NCBI GenBank assembly: GCA_902778995.1
Contig: CACYZW010000015.1
Span: forward strand, 1 to 43,001
Reading direction: 5' to 3'
DNA: 43,001 nt
From: an uncultured Eubacteriales bacterium
GTDB taxonomy: Bacteria; Bacillota; Clostridia; Christensenellales; Aristaeellaceae
Shown here piece after piece: positions 7,150 through 16,660 of the stretch (positions are counted from its first letter, which is position 1; every line of letters starts with the position of its first letter). Position numbers and translations under genes: made by a program. The notes beneath the pieces are model-generated. The model searched no databases. It was not told the DNA's origin and saw only the letters and a program-made list of their open reading frames with translations.

Positions 7150-8430
7150 TTGAAGAGAAGCTTTGTCATAAAGGGGCATATCTGCCATACGCCCGAGGCG
7201 AACCGCATGGAGATCCGGGAAAACGCCTTCGTCGTGTGCGAGGCGGGCGTCTGCAGGGGCGTTTTTGACGCGGTTCCGGAGCGCTACGGCGCGCTGGAGG
7301 TCATCGATTGCGAAAACCTGCTGGTCATGCCGGGCATGGTGGATCTGCACACCCACGCGCCCCAGTACGCCTTCTGCGGCACGGGCATGGACTACGAGCT
7401 GCTGACATGGCTGATAAGGGTCACCTTCCCGGAGGAGCTTAAATACGCGGACGCCGAATACGCGGCGGCGGCCTATGACCGCTTTGCCCAAATGATGGCC
7501 CGCAGCGCCACGACGCGGGCGGTGATATTCGGCACGCGACACGCCGAAGCCACGCTGATGCTGATGGACCGCATGGAGAAGAGCGGCCTCGTGAGCTATG
7601 TAGGCAAGGTCAACATGGACCGCTGCGACCCGAAGGCGCTGGCCGAGCCGAGCGCCGCAGAAGCGGCGGCGGACACCCGGCGGTTCATCGAGGAGAGCCT
7701 TCGCCGGGAATACAGGCACACGAAGCCCATCGTCACGCCCCGGTTTGTGCCCAGCTGCTCCGACCAGCTGATGGCAGCGCTGGGCGAGCTTCGCAGGACA
7801 TACGGCCTGCCGGTGCAGTCCCATCTGTCGGAAAATCCCGACGAAGTCGAGCTGGTCAGGGAGCTTGCGCCCTGGTCGGCCTTCTACGGCGACGTTTACG
7901 ACCACTACGGTCTGTTTGGCGGCGATTGCAACACCGTCATGGCCCACTGCGTCCATTCCACGCCGCAAGAGGTGCAGCGGCTTCGGGACAACGGCGTGTG
8001 GGTGGCCCACTGCCCCTCCTCCAACATGAACCTCAGCTCCGGCATCGCGCCGATTCGCCGGTATATGGAGCAGGGGCTTCGCGTCGGCCTCGCCACGGAC
8101 GTGGCCGCCGGGACTTCCCCCTCGATGTTCCGGGCGACGACGGACGCCATACAGCTGTCCAAGCTGTACCAGCGCTGTATGGACGGGAACGCAAGGGCGC
8201 TCACCTTCCCGGAGAGCTTCTATCTGGCCACAAAGGGCGGCGGCAGCTTCTTCGGCAGGGTCGGCAGCTTCGAGGAAGGGTACGCCTTCGACGCGGTGGT
8301 GCTGGACGATTCCGCCGGGGCGCCGGGCGAGGCCATGCCGGTACAGGAACGGCTGCAACGGGCCTTCTACTGGGAGCTCGACAGGAACGGCATCGTGATG
8401 AAATTCGCAGACGGGGAAAGGATCTTTTAA
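7150..8430 (+). CDS. guaD: Guanine deaminase (amidohydrolase)
   Basis: Predicted to hydrolyse guanine to xanthine and ammonia, feeding the xanthine dehydrogenases downstream. About 427 aa from TTG 7150, which sits 8 bases after GGGGGAAAGGA; an in-frame ATG at 7123 lacks a good ribosome binding site. The amidohydrolase metal motifs are all visible: PGMVDLHTHAPQY (guanine deaminase type), VQSHLSEN, MAHCVHST, VAHCPSSNMNL and GLATDVAAGTSPSM with the catalytic Asp. It opens the run of purine genes, and its stop is about 95 bp before the next start. A related aminohydrolase activity cannot be ruled out, but HAPQY and context favour guanine. Confidence 0.9.
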   Translation: MKRSFVIKGHICHTPEANRMEIRENAFVVCEAGVCRGVFDAVPERYGALEVIDCENLLVMPGMVDLHTHAPQYAFCGTGMDYELLTWLIRVTFPEELKYADAEYAAAAYDRFAQMMARSATTRAVIFGTRHAEATLMLMDRMEKSGLVSYVGKVNMDRCDPKALAEPSAAEAAADTRRFIEESLRREYRHTKPIVTPRFVPSCSDQLMAALGELRRTYGLPVQSHLSENPDEVELVRELAPWSAFYGDVYDHYGLFGGDCNTVMAHCVHSTPQEVQRLRDNGVWVAHCPSSNMNLSSGIAPIRRYMEQGLRVGLATDVAAGTSPSMFRATTDAIQLSKLYQRCMDGNARALTFPESFYLATKGGGSFFGRVGSFEEGYAFDAVVLDDSAGAPGEAMPVQERLQRAFYWELDRNGIVMKFADGERIF

Positions 8431-8525
8431 CCGCGACGCCCAATTCATAGCGCCCGACCCGACGTACAGCACAGGGTTGGACGGATAAAAGGAAATCGGC
8501 GACAGCAATGAAAGGAGGACAGCCT

Positions 8526-10841
8526 GTGTATGCTGGACAGAAAATAAGGCGCGTGGATGCCTTTGACAAGGTCACCGGGCGCACCAAATATACGGAAGAC
8601 CTGTGCGACAGGGGGGCCTATGTCGCACGGGTGCTGCATTCCACCATCGCCAACGGCCGGGTCATACGCATCGACACGGCCGAAGCGGAAAGGGTGCCCG
8701 GCGTCGTCAGGGTGCTGACCTGCTTCGATCTGAAGGAAAAGCACTACTTTCCCACCGCAGGGCATCCTTGGTCCACCGACCCCGCCCACCAGGACGTGGC
8801 GGACCGGCTGATGCTGACGGAACGCGTGCGCTTCTGGGGGGACGACATCGCCGCCGTTGTGGCGGAGGACGAGATCGCCGCCGCCCGGGCGTTGAAGCTG
8901 ATCCGCGTGGAATACGAGGAATACCCCTTCGTGCTGGACGTACAGCAGGCCATGATGGACGGCGCGCCGCTGCTGCACGAGGCATTCCCGAACAACATTC
9001 TCCGGCATACCCAGACCCGGCTGGGCGACTACGAAAAGGCCATACAGGAGCCGGGCCTTACAAAGGTGGAGGGCTGGTACGAGACGCCGGTGGTGCAGCA
9101 CTGCCACATCGAGAACTTCATATGCTTCGCCGAGGCGGAGGGCGACCGGATCAAAGTCGTCACCTCCACCCAGATCCCCCACATCGTCCGGCGCGTCGTG
9201 GGCCAGGCCCTAGGCATTGACTGGGGCCGAGTCCGCGTAATCAAGCCCTATGTGGGCGGCGGCTTCGGCAACAAGCAGGACGTGCTCTACGAGCCGCTGT
9301 GCGCCTGGCTGAGCATGCAGGTGGGCGGCCATCTGGTCAAACTGGACGTGCCCCGGGAGGAGACCTTCGTCAGCAACCGCACCCGCCACTCGATTCGCAA
9401 CCACATCGTCTCCTGGGTGCGTCCGGACGGCACCTTCGCGGCCAGGAAGCTGGAGGCCTTCTCCGACCAGGGGGCCTACGCCTCCCACGGGCACAGCATC
9501 TGCGCCAAGGGCGCGGGGGCGTTCCCCCAGCTCTACCCCTGCGAAAACGTGGAGGTGGACGCCTACACCGTGTTCACCAACAAGTCGGTGGCCGGGGCCA
9601 TGCGCGGCTACGGCATCCCCCAGGCCATGTGGGCGGTGGAATCCCACACCGAGGACGTGTGCGCCGCCATCGGGGCCGACCCGGTGGAATTCCGCCGCAA
9701 AAACCTGATGCCCGTGGGCTATGTGGACGGCTTCTCGAAGAACGAGCTTTACTGCGATTCCTTCAACCAGTGCCTGGACAGGGCCATGGCCGCCATCGAC
9801 TACGAGCGCAAGTTCAAGGCCTATCAGAACCAGACCGGGGACGTGCGCCGGGGCATCGGCATCGCCATGTTCTGGTACAACACGGCGGTGTGGCCCATCT
9901 CGCTGGAATCCACCTCCTGCCGCATGGTGCTGAACCAGGACGGCTCCTTCCAGGTGCAGGTGGCGGAGACCGAGATCGGCCAGGGCGCGGACACGGCCTT
10001 CGCCCAGATGGCGGCGGACGTGGTGGGCGTTCCGCTGGAAAAGGTGCACGTGGTCTCCTGCCAGGACACGGACGTCGCCCCCTACGGCACCGGCGCCTAC
10101 GCCTCCCGGCAGACCTATGTGGCCGGGTTCTCCATCCGGCAGACGGGCCTGATGCTCAAGCAGCGCATACTGGACTACGCCCACTTGCTGACCCGCATGC
10201 CGGTGTTCAACCTGGACATCGCGGACGGCAACATCGTGCGCACCACCGACGGCAGGGTGCTGATGAGCCTGGCGGAGCTGGCGACGGAGGCCCTCTACAG
10301 CCTGACGGACAGCCGCCACATCACCGCCGAGAGCACCTACCAGGTCAAGTCCAACGCCTACTCCTTCGGCTGCACCATCGCCGAGGTGGAGGTGGACATT
10401 CCCATGTGCAAGGCGCGGCTTCTGAACATCGTGAACTGCCACGACGCGGGCAAGCTGATCAACCCCGCCCTGGCGGAGGCCCAGGTGCACGGCGGCATGA
10501 GCATGGGCATCGGCCTGGGCATGTCGGAAAAGCTGATGTTCGACGAAAGGACAGGCCGCCCGCTGAACAACAACCTGCTGGATTACAAGCTGCCCACCAT
10601 GCTGGATCACCCCCGGCTGGTGGCGGAATTCGTGGAAAACCCGGAGCCCACCAGCGCCTTCGGCACGAAGGCCCTGGGCGAGCCGCCGGCCTGTTCGCCG
10701 GCCCCGGCGATTCGCAACGCCATCCTCCACGCCACGGGCGTGGGGGTGAACACCGCGCCGGTCAATCCCCACAACCTGTTCCGCGCCTTCACCGAGGCCG
10801 GGCTGATTCACGACGAAAGCGAGGTGTCCCGCGATGTATGA
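8526..10841 (+). CDS. xdhA: Xanthine dehydrogenase, molybdopterin-binding subunit
   Basis: Large catalytic subunit of a three-subunit molybdenum hydroxylase that oxidises purines (xanthine, hypoxanthine). About 771 aa from GTG 8526, which follows AAAGGAGG (8511-8518) by 7 bases; ATG 8508 is in frame but lies upstream of that site. The N-terminus (KIRRVDAFDKVTGRTKY) is typical. Visible motifs are GGGFGNKQ near residue 243, AGAMRGYG near 357 (molybdopterin contacts), ETEIGQGADT near 480, and GTKALGEPP near 713 with the catalytic Glu. The FAD and iron-sulfur subunits follow with overlapping frames, so the three are one translation unit. Confidence 0.93.
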   Translation: MYAGQKIRRVDAFDKVTGRTKYTEDLCDRGAYVARVLHSTIANGRVIRIDTAEAERVPGVVRVLTCFDLKEKHYFPTAGHPWSTDPAHQDVADRLMLTERVRFWGDDIAAVVAEDEIAAARALKLIRVEYEEYPFVLDVQQAMMDGAPLLHEAFPNNILRHTQTRLGDYEKAIQEPGLTKVEGWYETPVVQHCHIENFICFAEAEGDRIKVVTSTQIPHIVRRVVGQALGIDWGRVRVIKPYVGGGFGNKQDVLYEPLCAWLSMQVGGHLVKLDVPREETFVSNRTRHSIRNHIVSWVRPDGTFAARKLEAFSDQGAYASHGHSICAKGAGAFPQLYPCENVEVDAYTVFTNKSVAGAMRGYGIPQAMWAVESHTEDVCAAIGADPVEFRRKNLMPVGYVDGFSKNELYCDSFNQCLDRAMAAIDYERKFKAYQNQTGDVRRGIGIAMFWYNTAVWPISLESTSCRMVLNQDGSFQVQVAETEIGQGADTAFAQMAADVVGVPLEKVHVVSCQDTDVAPYGTGAYASRQTYVAGFSIRQTGLMLKQRILDYAHLLTRMPVFNLDIADGNIVRTTDGRVLMSLAELATEALYSLTDSRHITAESTYQVKSNAYSFGCTIAEVEVDIPMCKARLLNIVNCHDAGKLINPALAEAQVHGGMSMGIGLGMSEKLMFDERTGRPLNNNLLDYKLPTMLDHPRLVAEFVENPEPTSAFGTKALGEPPACSPAPAIRNAILHATGVGVNTAPVNPHNLFRAFTEAGLIHDESEVSRDV

Positions 10842-11721
10842 CATCAAGGCGCTGTACGAGGCGGCGAGCGTGGCGGAAGCCATACGGCTGTTGCAGGAGC
10901 ATCCCCGGGCGCAGATCATCGCCGGTGGCAGCGACGTGCTGGTGCAGATTCGGGAGGGCCGGCGCGCAGGCGCCGAGCTGGTGAGCATCTACGGCATCGA
11001 CGCGCTGCGGGGCGTGACCTTCGACGGCGAGGGCGCGATTCGCATCGGCTCGCTGACCTCCTTTTCCCACATCGCGGCCTCCCCCATCATCCGGGAAAAG
11101 ATCGGGGTGCTGGGCGAGGCGGTGAGCCTGGTGGGCGGGCCGCAGATCCGCAACATCGGCACCATCGGCGGCAATACCTGCAACGGCGTGACCAGCGCCG
11201 ACTCCGCCTCCACGCTGCTGGCCTGGGACGCCGTGGTGGAGCTGACGGGCCCGGAGGGGATCCGCAGGCTGCCCATCAGGGACTTCTACATCCGGGCGGG
11301 CGTGGTAGACCTGCGCTCCGCCGAGCTGCAGACCGCCATCATCATCCCGAAGGCGGCTTATGAGGGCTACTTCGGCCACTACATCAAGTACGCCATGCGG
11401 GAGGCCATGGACATCGCCACCCTGGGCTGTTCGGTGAACGTGGCGCTGTCCGATGACCGGAAAACCATCCGCGACGCCCGCATCGCCTACGGCGTGGCCG
11501 GGCCGGTGCCCATGCGCGCCCCCTCCGCGGAGGCCGCCGCGGTGGGCCGCCCGGTGTGCGCCGATACCGTCGCCGCCTTCGCCCGGGCGGTGCTTTCCGA
11601 CATCCATCCCCGGGACAGCTGGCGGGCGGCCAGGGCCTTCCGGGAGCACATCGCGGTGGAGCTGGCCCGGCGGGCCCTGACAAAATCCATAGAGCTGGCG
11701 GGAGGTGCACTTGATGGATAA
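10834..11721 (+). CDS. xdhB: Xanthine dehydrogenase, FAD-binding subunit
   Basis: 295 aa. Carries electrons from the iron-sulfur subunit to NAD+ or another acceptor. The FAD-binding motifs are present: AGGSDVLVQIREG near residue 30 and IGTIGGNTCNG near 108-118, followed by the CO-dehydrogenase flavoprotein C-terminal domain. ATG 10834 overlaps the end of xdhA by 8 bases, and its own stop (11719-11721) overlaps the start of the iron-sulfur subunit. No odd features. Confidence 0.93.
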   Translation: MYDIKALYEAASVAEAIRLLQEHPRAQIIAGGSDVLVQIREGRRAGAELVSIYGIDALRGVTFDGEGAIRIGSLTSFSHIAASPIIREKIGVLGEAVSLVGGPQIRNIGTIGGNTCNGVTSADSASTLLAWDAVVELTGPEGIRRLPIRDFYIRAGVVDLRSAELQTAIIIPKAAYEGYFGHYIKYAMREAMDIATLGCSVNVALSDDRKTIRDARIAYGVAGPVPMRAPSAEAAAVGRPVCADTVAAFARAVLSDIHPRDSWRAARAFREHIAVELARRALTKSIELAGGALDG

Positions 11722-12229
11722 ATCAACGGGTAAGCAGTACAAGCTGATTCACTGCACGGTGAACGGAAAGGAACGGGAGGTCATGGTGGACGTGCGGGCC
11801 TCCCTGACCGACCTGCTGCGCAACGACTTCCGCCTGACCAGCGTGAAAAAGGGCTGCGAGGTGGGCGAGTGCGGGGCCTGCAACGTCATCATCGACGGCG
11901 AGTGCTTCAACTCCTGCATCTATCTGGCAGTGTGGGCCGACGGCAAGGACATACTGACGCTGGAGGGGCTGGAGGGCCCCAACGGCGAAATCTCCGACAT
12001 ACAGCAGGCCTTCATCGACGAGGCGGCGGTGCAGTGCGGCTTCTGCACGCCGGGGGCCATCATGAGCGCGGTGGAGATATTGAACGAGGGCCGGCTGCTG
12101 TCCGACGAGGAGATACGCATTCGCATGTCCGGCCACCTGTGCCGCTGCACGGGGTATGAAAACATCTTCCGCGCCGTGAAGAAGACGATGCTCAAAAGGC
12201 TGGAGGCAGGGAACAGGAAACAGGAATAG
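11714..12229 (+). CDS. xdhC: Xanthine dehydrogenase, [2Fe-2S] subunit
   Basis: About 171 aa from ATG 11714, 8 bases after GGAGG (11701-11705). Two [2Fe-2S] clusters: plant-ferredoxin type (CEVGECGACN, with a further Cys in FNSCIY) and the helical-domain type (CGFCTPG, then LCRCTGY). It passes electrons between the molybdenum centre and FAD. The last codons (encoding GNRKQE and the stop) lie in a heptamer repeat (12209-12229), so a mobile or expanding repeat seems to have set this C-terminus. The symbol follows the E. coli xdhABC naming; some genomes use xdhC for a different maturation factor. Confidence 0.92.
   Translation: MDKSTGKQYKLIHCTVNGKEREVMVDVRASLTDLLRNDFRLTSVKKGCEVGECGACNVIIDGECFNSCIYLAVWADGKDILTLEGLEGPNGEISDIQQAFIDEAAVQCGFCTPGAIMSAVEILNEGRLLSDEEIRIRMSGHLCRCTGYENIFRAVKKTMLKRLEAGNRKQE
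12209..12229. repeat. Heptamer repeat forming the xdhC C-terminus
   Basis: Three 7-bp units (GGGAACA, GGAAACA, GGAATAG) end at the xdhC stop codon. Same family, opposite orientation, as 21026-21116. Confidence 0.65.
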
Positions 12230-12283
12230 TCTTCGCCATCGATTTCTTCCAGGTCCATTTCATCATATTGAAGGAGTGATTCC

Positions 12284-13624
12284 ATGCTTCTTATCGGCAA
12301 CGGTCGCGTCATCACCCGCGACGGGGACAATCCCTATCTCCCCGACGGGGCGGTCGCCATCGACGGCAGCATCATCGTAGAGGTGGGCGAGCGCGGGGCG
12401 CTGCGCAAAAAATACCCGGACGCCGAGTTTATCGACGCCCGGGGCGGCGTGATCATGCCCGGCCTCATCAACGCCCACACCCACATCTATTCCGGGCTGG
12501 CCAGGGGGCTTTCCATCGAGGGCAACAACCCCACCAACTTCCTGGAGGTCCTGGAGGGCACGTGGTGGGCCATCGACCGCAGGCTGACCCTGGACGGCAC
12601 AAGGGCTTCCGCCTACGCCACCATACTGGACTGCATCCGCAACGGCGTGACGACCATCTTCGACCACCACGCCAGCTTCGGCGAGATTCCCGGCTCCCTG
12701 TTCGCCATAAAGGACGTGGCGAAGGAGACGGGCATGCGCGCCTGCCTTTGCTACGAGGTGTCCGAGCGCGACGGCGCGGAAAAGACCGCGCAGGGCATAA
12801 AGGAGAACGCCGATTTCGCCAAATGGGCCAGGGACGCCGACGACCCCATGATCAGGGCCATGTTCGGCGGCCACGCGCTGTTTACGATCTCCGACAGGAC
12901 CTTTGAGAAGATGGTGGAGGCCAACGACGGCATGACCGGCTTCCACATCCACGTGGCGGAGGGCATGAACGACGTATACGACAGCCTGCGCAACTACGGC
13001 TGCCGCCCGGTGAACCGCCTGCTCTACAACGGCATACTGGGCGACAGGACGCTGCTGGGCCACTGCATCCACGTCAGCCCCGCCGAGATGGACATTATCC
13101 GCCAAACCTGCACGATGGTGGTCAACAACCCCGAGTCCAACATGGGCAACGCCGTGGGCTGCGCGCCGGTATTGCAGATGCTGAAAAAGGGCATCACCGT
13201 CGGCATGGGCACCGACGCCTACACCCACGACATGCTGGAGAGCATGAAGGTGTTCCTGATCATCCAGCGGCACAACGCCGCCCTGCCGAACGTGGCCTGG
13301 GGCGAGGACGTGACCATGCAGTTCGTCAACAACCGGGTCATCGCCCAGAAGTACTTCGGCGTGCCCCTGGGCATTTTGAAGGCAGGGGCGGCGGCGGACG
13401 TCATCGTCATGGACTACAAGCCCTTCACGCCCTTCAGCGACGCAAACATCGACGGGCACATGCTGTTCGGCATGAACGGGCGCAACTGCCGCACCACGGT
13501 CATCAACGGCCGCGTGCTGTACAGGGACCGCCAGTTCGTGGACCTGGACGAGGAGCGCATCAACGCCTGGACGCTGGAGCAGAGCAAGCGGCTGTGGGGC
13601 GAGCTGAACCACAGGCAGTATTGA
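12284..13624 (+). CDS. ssnA: SsnA-type aminohydrolase
   Basis: 446 aa, amidohydrolase superfamily. Metal-site motifs: NAHTHIYSG near residue 63, FHIHVAEG near 223, LGHCIHVS near 258 and GTDAYTHDM near 308, all matching the SsnA subfamily. SsnA genes co-occur with ygfK, dpaL, ygeY, ygeW and selenium-dependent hydroxylases, and the set has been shown to be needed for anaerobic urate/purine breakdown in gut bacteria. The exact substrate is not visible from sequence; a deamination or ring-opening step on a purine intermediate is the likely role. Start ATG 12284 follows GAAGGAG. Confidence 0.9.
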   Translation: MLLIGNGRVITRDGDNPYLPDGAVAIDGSIIVEVGERGALRKKYPDAEFIDARGGVIMPGLINAHTHIYSGLARGLSIEGNNPTNFLEVLEGTWWAIDRRLTLDGTRASAYATILDCIRNGVTTIFDHHASFGEIPGSLFAIKDVAKETGMRACLCYEVSERDGAEKTAQGIKENADFAKWARDADDPMIRAMFGGHALFTISDRTFEKMVEANDGMTGFHIHVAEGMNDVYDSLRNYGCRPVNRLLYNGILGDRTLLGHCIHVSPAEMDIIRQTCTMVVNNPESNMGNAVGCAPVLQMLKKGITVGMGTDAYTHDMLESMKVFLIIQRHNAALPNVAWGEDVTMQFVNNRVIAQKYFGVPLGILKAGAAADVIVMDYKPFTPFSDANIDGHMLFGMNGRNCRTTVINGRVLYRDRQFVDLDEERINAWTLEQSKRLWGELNHRQY

Positions 13625-13649
13625 TAGCTTGCATCGAAAGGAGGATCCC

Positions 13650-16646
13650 ATGAGCGATATCATGCGCCCGATGTCCTTCGGGCATCTGATGAACTGGATA
13701 TTGGCGGAATACAAAAAAACCGGCGCCATATTCGGCGTGTCCAACCCCATAAAGCACGACAACGGACAGGCCCTTCCGATCTTTGACGAAAAAATCGAGG
13801 CGCCCTTCGGCCCGGCTGCCGGGCCGAACACGCAGCTGGCGCAGAACATCGTCGCGGCCTACGTCGCCGGCGCGCGCTTCTTCGAGCTGAAGACGGTGCA
13901 GGTCATGGACGGCCCGGAGCTGGCCGCCTGCGTAAACAAACCCTGCATCACCGCCGGGGACGAGTGCTACAACTGCGAATGGTCCACGGAGCTGTACGTG
14001 ACCCAGGCCTACGTGGAATATGTGAAGGCCTGGGTGGCCTGCAAGCTCCTGGCCAGGGAATACGGCCTCGGCGACCCGGACGCCTTCGTGTTCAACATGT
14101 CCGTGGGCTACGACCTGGCCGGGATAAAGTCCGACAAGATCAACGCCTTCATCGACGGCCTGATCGAAGCGAAGGACAGCGAGGCCTTCAGGGCGTGCAT
14201 CGACTGGGCGCTGGCGAACGTCGGCCGGTTCGACCGCGTGGACGCGGCGTACATCCGGGGCATCAGCTCCCGCATCTCCGCCTCGATCACGGAATCCACG
14301 CTGCACGGGTGTCCCCCGGACGAAATCGAGCGAATCGCCACCTATCTGATCGGGGAAAAGCACCTGAACACCTACATCAAGCTGAACCCGACGCTGCTGG
14401 GCTACGATTACGCGCGGCAGCGGCTCGACAGCCTGGGCTACGACTACGTCTGTTTCGACGACCGGCACTTCCGGGAGGATTTGCAGTGGGCCGACGCGGT
14501 GCCGATGCTTCAGCGGCTGACGGCGCTGGCGGGCGAAAAGGGCCTCGAATTCGGCGTCAAGCTGACGAACACCTTCCCGGTGGACGTGACCCGGGGCGAG
14601 CTTCCCAGCGAGGAGATGTACATGGCGGGGCGCGCCCTCTTCCCGCTGACCATCCATCTGGCGGCGAAGATCAGCGAGACCTTCGGCGGGCGGCTGCGCA
14701 TCTCGTATTCGGGCGGCGCGACCGTCGCCAACGCCGCCGCCCTGTTCAACGCGGGCATCTGGCCGATCACGATGGCCACCACGATACTGAAGCCGGGCGG
14801 CTACCAGCGGCTGGCGCAGATCGCCCAGGGGCTCATGGACTGCGGCAGCGAACCCTTCCGGGGCGTGGATGTCGCGGCGGTCAGGGCGCTGGACGCGGGC
14901 GTCGCCGCATCCGGGCTCTACCGCAAACCGGTAAAGCCGCTGCCGGAGCGGAAGACCGGCAGGCCGCTGCCCCTCTTCGGCTGCTTCTCCGCGCCGTGCA
15001 GGGACGGCTGCCCCATCGCCCAGGACATCCCGGCCTATCTGCAGGCGATGGTGGAGGGCGACGCCCAAAAGGCGCTTCGGATCATACTGGAGCGCAATCC
15101 CCTGCCCTTCATTACAGGCAGCATATGCCCCCATCACTGCGGGGACAAGTGCATGCGCAACTACTACGAGCAGAGCGTGCGCGTCCGCGAAACCAAGCTG
15201 GAGGCCGCAAGGCGCGGCTTTGAGGGCGTGTTCCCGACCCTGCGCCCGGCCCCCATGCGCGCCGATAAAAAGGTCGCCGTGGTAGGCGCGGGGCCTGCGG
15301 GCCTGTCGGCGGCGATGTTCCTTTCCAGGGCCGGCGTGCCCGTGACCGTGTTCGAGCGCAGGAGCGCCCCCGGCGGCGTGGTCGCCCATGTGATTCCCGA
15401 CTTCAGGATCGCCGCCTCCGACATTGAAAAGGACATCGAAATCTGCAGGGCGTTCGGCGCGAAGATCGTCTGCGGACGGGAGATCCGTTCCGTGGACGCA
15501 TTGAAGGCCGAGGGCTTCACCGACGTGATCGTCGCCGTGGGCGCGTGGAAGCACGGCAAAAACCCGCTTCAATCCGGCGAATGTCTGGACGCGCTGGCCT
15601 TCCTGGAGGCGATCAGGCAGAACCCCGACGCCGTGAACCCCGGCGAAGACGTGGCGGTGCTGGGCGGCGGCAACACGGCCATGGACGTGGCCAGGGCGGC
15701 AAAGCGGCTGCCGGGCGTAAAGCGCGTGCGGCTGGTCTACCGGCGCACCCGGCGCTACATGCCGGCGGATGAGGAAGAGCTGCAAATGGCGCTGGACGAC
15801 GGCGTGGAATTCATGGAGCTGCTGGCCCCGGAACGGCTGGCGGACGGCCAGCTGATCTGCCACGTCATGGGGCTGGGCGCGCCGGACGCATCCGGCAGGC
15901 GCGCGCCCGTGGACACCGGCGAGACGGTACAGATCCCTGCGGACGCGGTGATCGCCGCCGTGGGCGAGCGCGTGGACACGGCGCTGTTTGAGGCCGCGGG
16001 CTGCGCCATCGGCGCGAAGGGACTGCCGGAGGTGGACGCCGACATGCGCACCAGCGTGGCGGGCGTCTACGCCGTGGGCGACGCGCGGCGCGGCCCCGCC
16101 ACCGTGGTGGAGGGCATCGCCGACGCCGCGGCGGCAGCGGCGGCCATCGCGGACATCCGCTTCGACGGCTATGCCGCTGAGAACCGCGCCGCAGGCGAAG
16201 AAAAATACCGCTTCAAGAAGGGCATGGTCGCGGAGGATGTGTCCGCCGTCCCCGACTGGCGCTGCCTGGGCTGCCCGTCGATCTGCGCGGTGTGCGCGGA
16301 CGTGTGCCCGAACCGGGCCAACGCGGTGATCCACGTTCCCGGCCGGCGCCGGGCGCGGATCGTCCATGTGGACGGCATGTGCAACGAGTGCGGCAACTGC
16401 GCCGTGTTCTGCCCCTACGACGGCAGGCCCTACCGCGACAAGTTCACGCTGTTCTGGTCCGAGGAGGACTTTGCGGGCAGTGAAAACGAGGGCTTCCTGA
16501 TGCTCGGCGACGACCGCGTCAGGCTGCGCCTCGACGGGCGCGAGCAGACCGTCGCCGTGGACGCGCTGGACGGCGTATCTGCGGACGCGGCGGGCTTGAT
16601 CCGCGCGATCATCGGGGACTATCCCTGGCTGCTGCAAAACGACTGA
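13650..16646 (+). CDS. ygfK: YgfK-type multidomain iron-sulfur flavoprotein oxidoreductase
   Basis: About 998 aa from ATG 13650, 6 bases after AAAGGAGG. Domains in order: a dihydroorotate dehydrogenase-like barrel (1 to about 440; FGPAAGPNTQLAQN near the start); a glutamate-synthase small-subunit-like iron-sulfur segment (CFSAPCRDGCP near 443, CPHHCGDKCMRNYY after it); an FAD domain (VAVVGAGPAGLSAA near 542); an NAD(P) domain (VAVLGGGNTAMDVA near 668); and a C-terminal ferredoxin-like part (CLGCPSICAVCADVCPN near 871, CNECGNCAVFCPY near 910). Named a putative selenate reductase subunit in older databases, but genetics ties it to purine degradation. Likely reduces or isomerises a purine-derived intermediate; the reaction is unknown. 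Confidence 0.92.
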   Translation: MSDIMRPMSFGHLMNWILAEYKKTGAIFGVSNPIKHDNGQALPIFDEKIEAPFGPAAGPNTQLAQNIVAAYVAGARFFELKTVQVMDGPELAACVNKPCITAGDECYNCEWSTELYVTQAYVEYVKAWVACKLLAREYGLGDPDAFVFNMSVGYDLAGIKSDKINAFIDGLIEAKDSEAFRACIDWALANVGRFDRVDAAYIRGISSRISASITESTLHGCPPDEIERIATYLIGEKHLNTYIKLNPTLLGYDYARQRLDSLGYDYVCFDDRHFREDLQWADAVPMLQRLTALAGEKGLEFGVKLTNTFPVDVTRGELPSEEMYMAGRALFPLTIHLAAKISETFGGRLRISYSGGATVANAAALFNAGIWPITMATTILKPGGYQRLAQIAQGLMDCGSEPFRGVDVAAVRALDAGVAASGLYRKPVKPLPERKTGRPLPLFGCFSAPCRDGCPIAQDIPAYLQAMVEGDAQKALRIILERNPLPFITGSICPHHCGDKCMRNYYEQSVRVRETKLEAARRGFEGVFPTLRPAPMRADKKVAVVGAGPAGLSAAMFLSRAGVPVTVFERRSAPGGVVAHVIPDFRIAASDIEKDIEICRAFGAKIVCGREIRSVDALKAEGFTDVIVAVGAWKHGKNPLQSGECLDALAFLEAIRQNPDAVNPGEDVAVLGGGNTAMDVARAAKRLPGVKRVRLVYRRTRRYMPADEEELQMALDDGVEFMELLAPERLADGQLICHVMGLGAPDASGRRAPVDTGETVQIPADAVIAAVGERVDTALFEAAGCAIGAKGLPEVDADMRTSVAGVYAVGDARRGPATVVEGIADAAAAAAAIADIRFDGYAAENRAAGEEKYRFKKGMVAEDVSAVPDWRCLGCPSICAVCADVCPNRANAVIHVPGRRRARIVHVDGMCNECGNCAVFCPYDGRPYRDKFTLFWSEEDFAGSENEGFLMLGDDRVRLRLDGREQTVAVDALDGVSADAAGLIRAIIGDYPWLLQND

Positions 16647-16660
16647 TACGGGAGGCATAC

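Noticed and set aside
13560-16658. A very long minus-strand reading frame opposite ygfK (over 1000 codons); similar ones at 9210-10988 and 22150-24780
   Set aside because: These are antisense shadows of high-GC genes with strong third-position GC; their translations are low-complexity (His/Val/Gly/Arg-rich) and match no family, while the plus strand has complete motifs.
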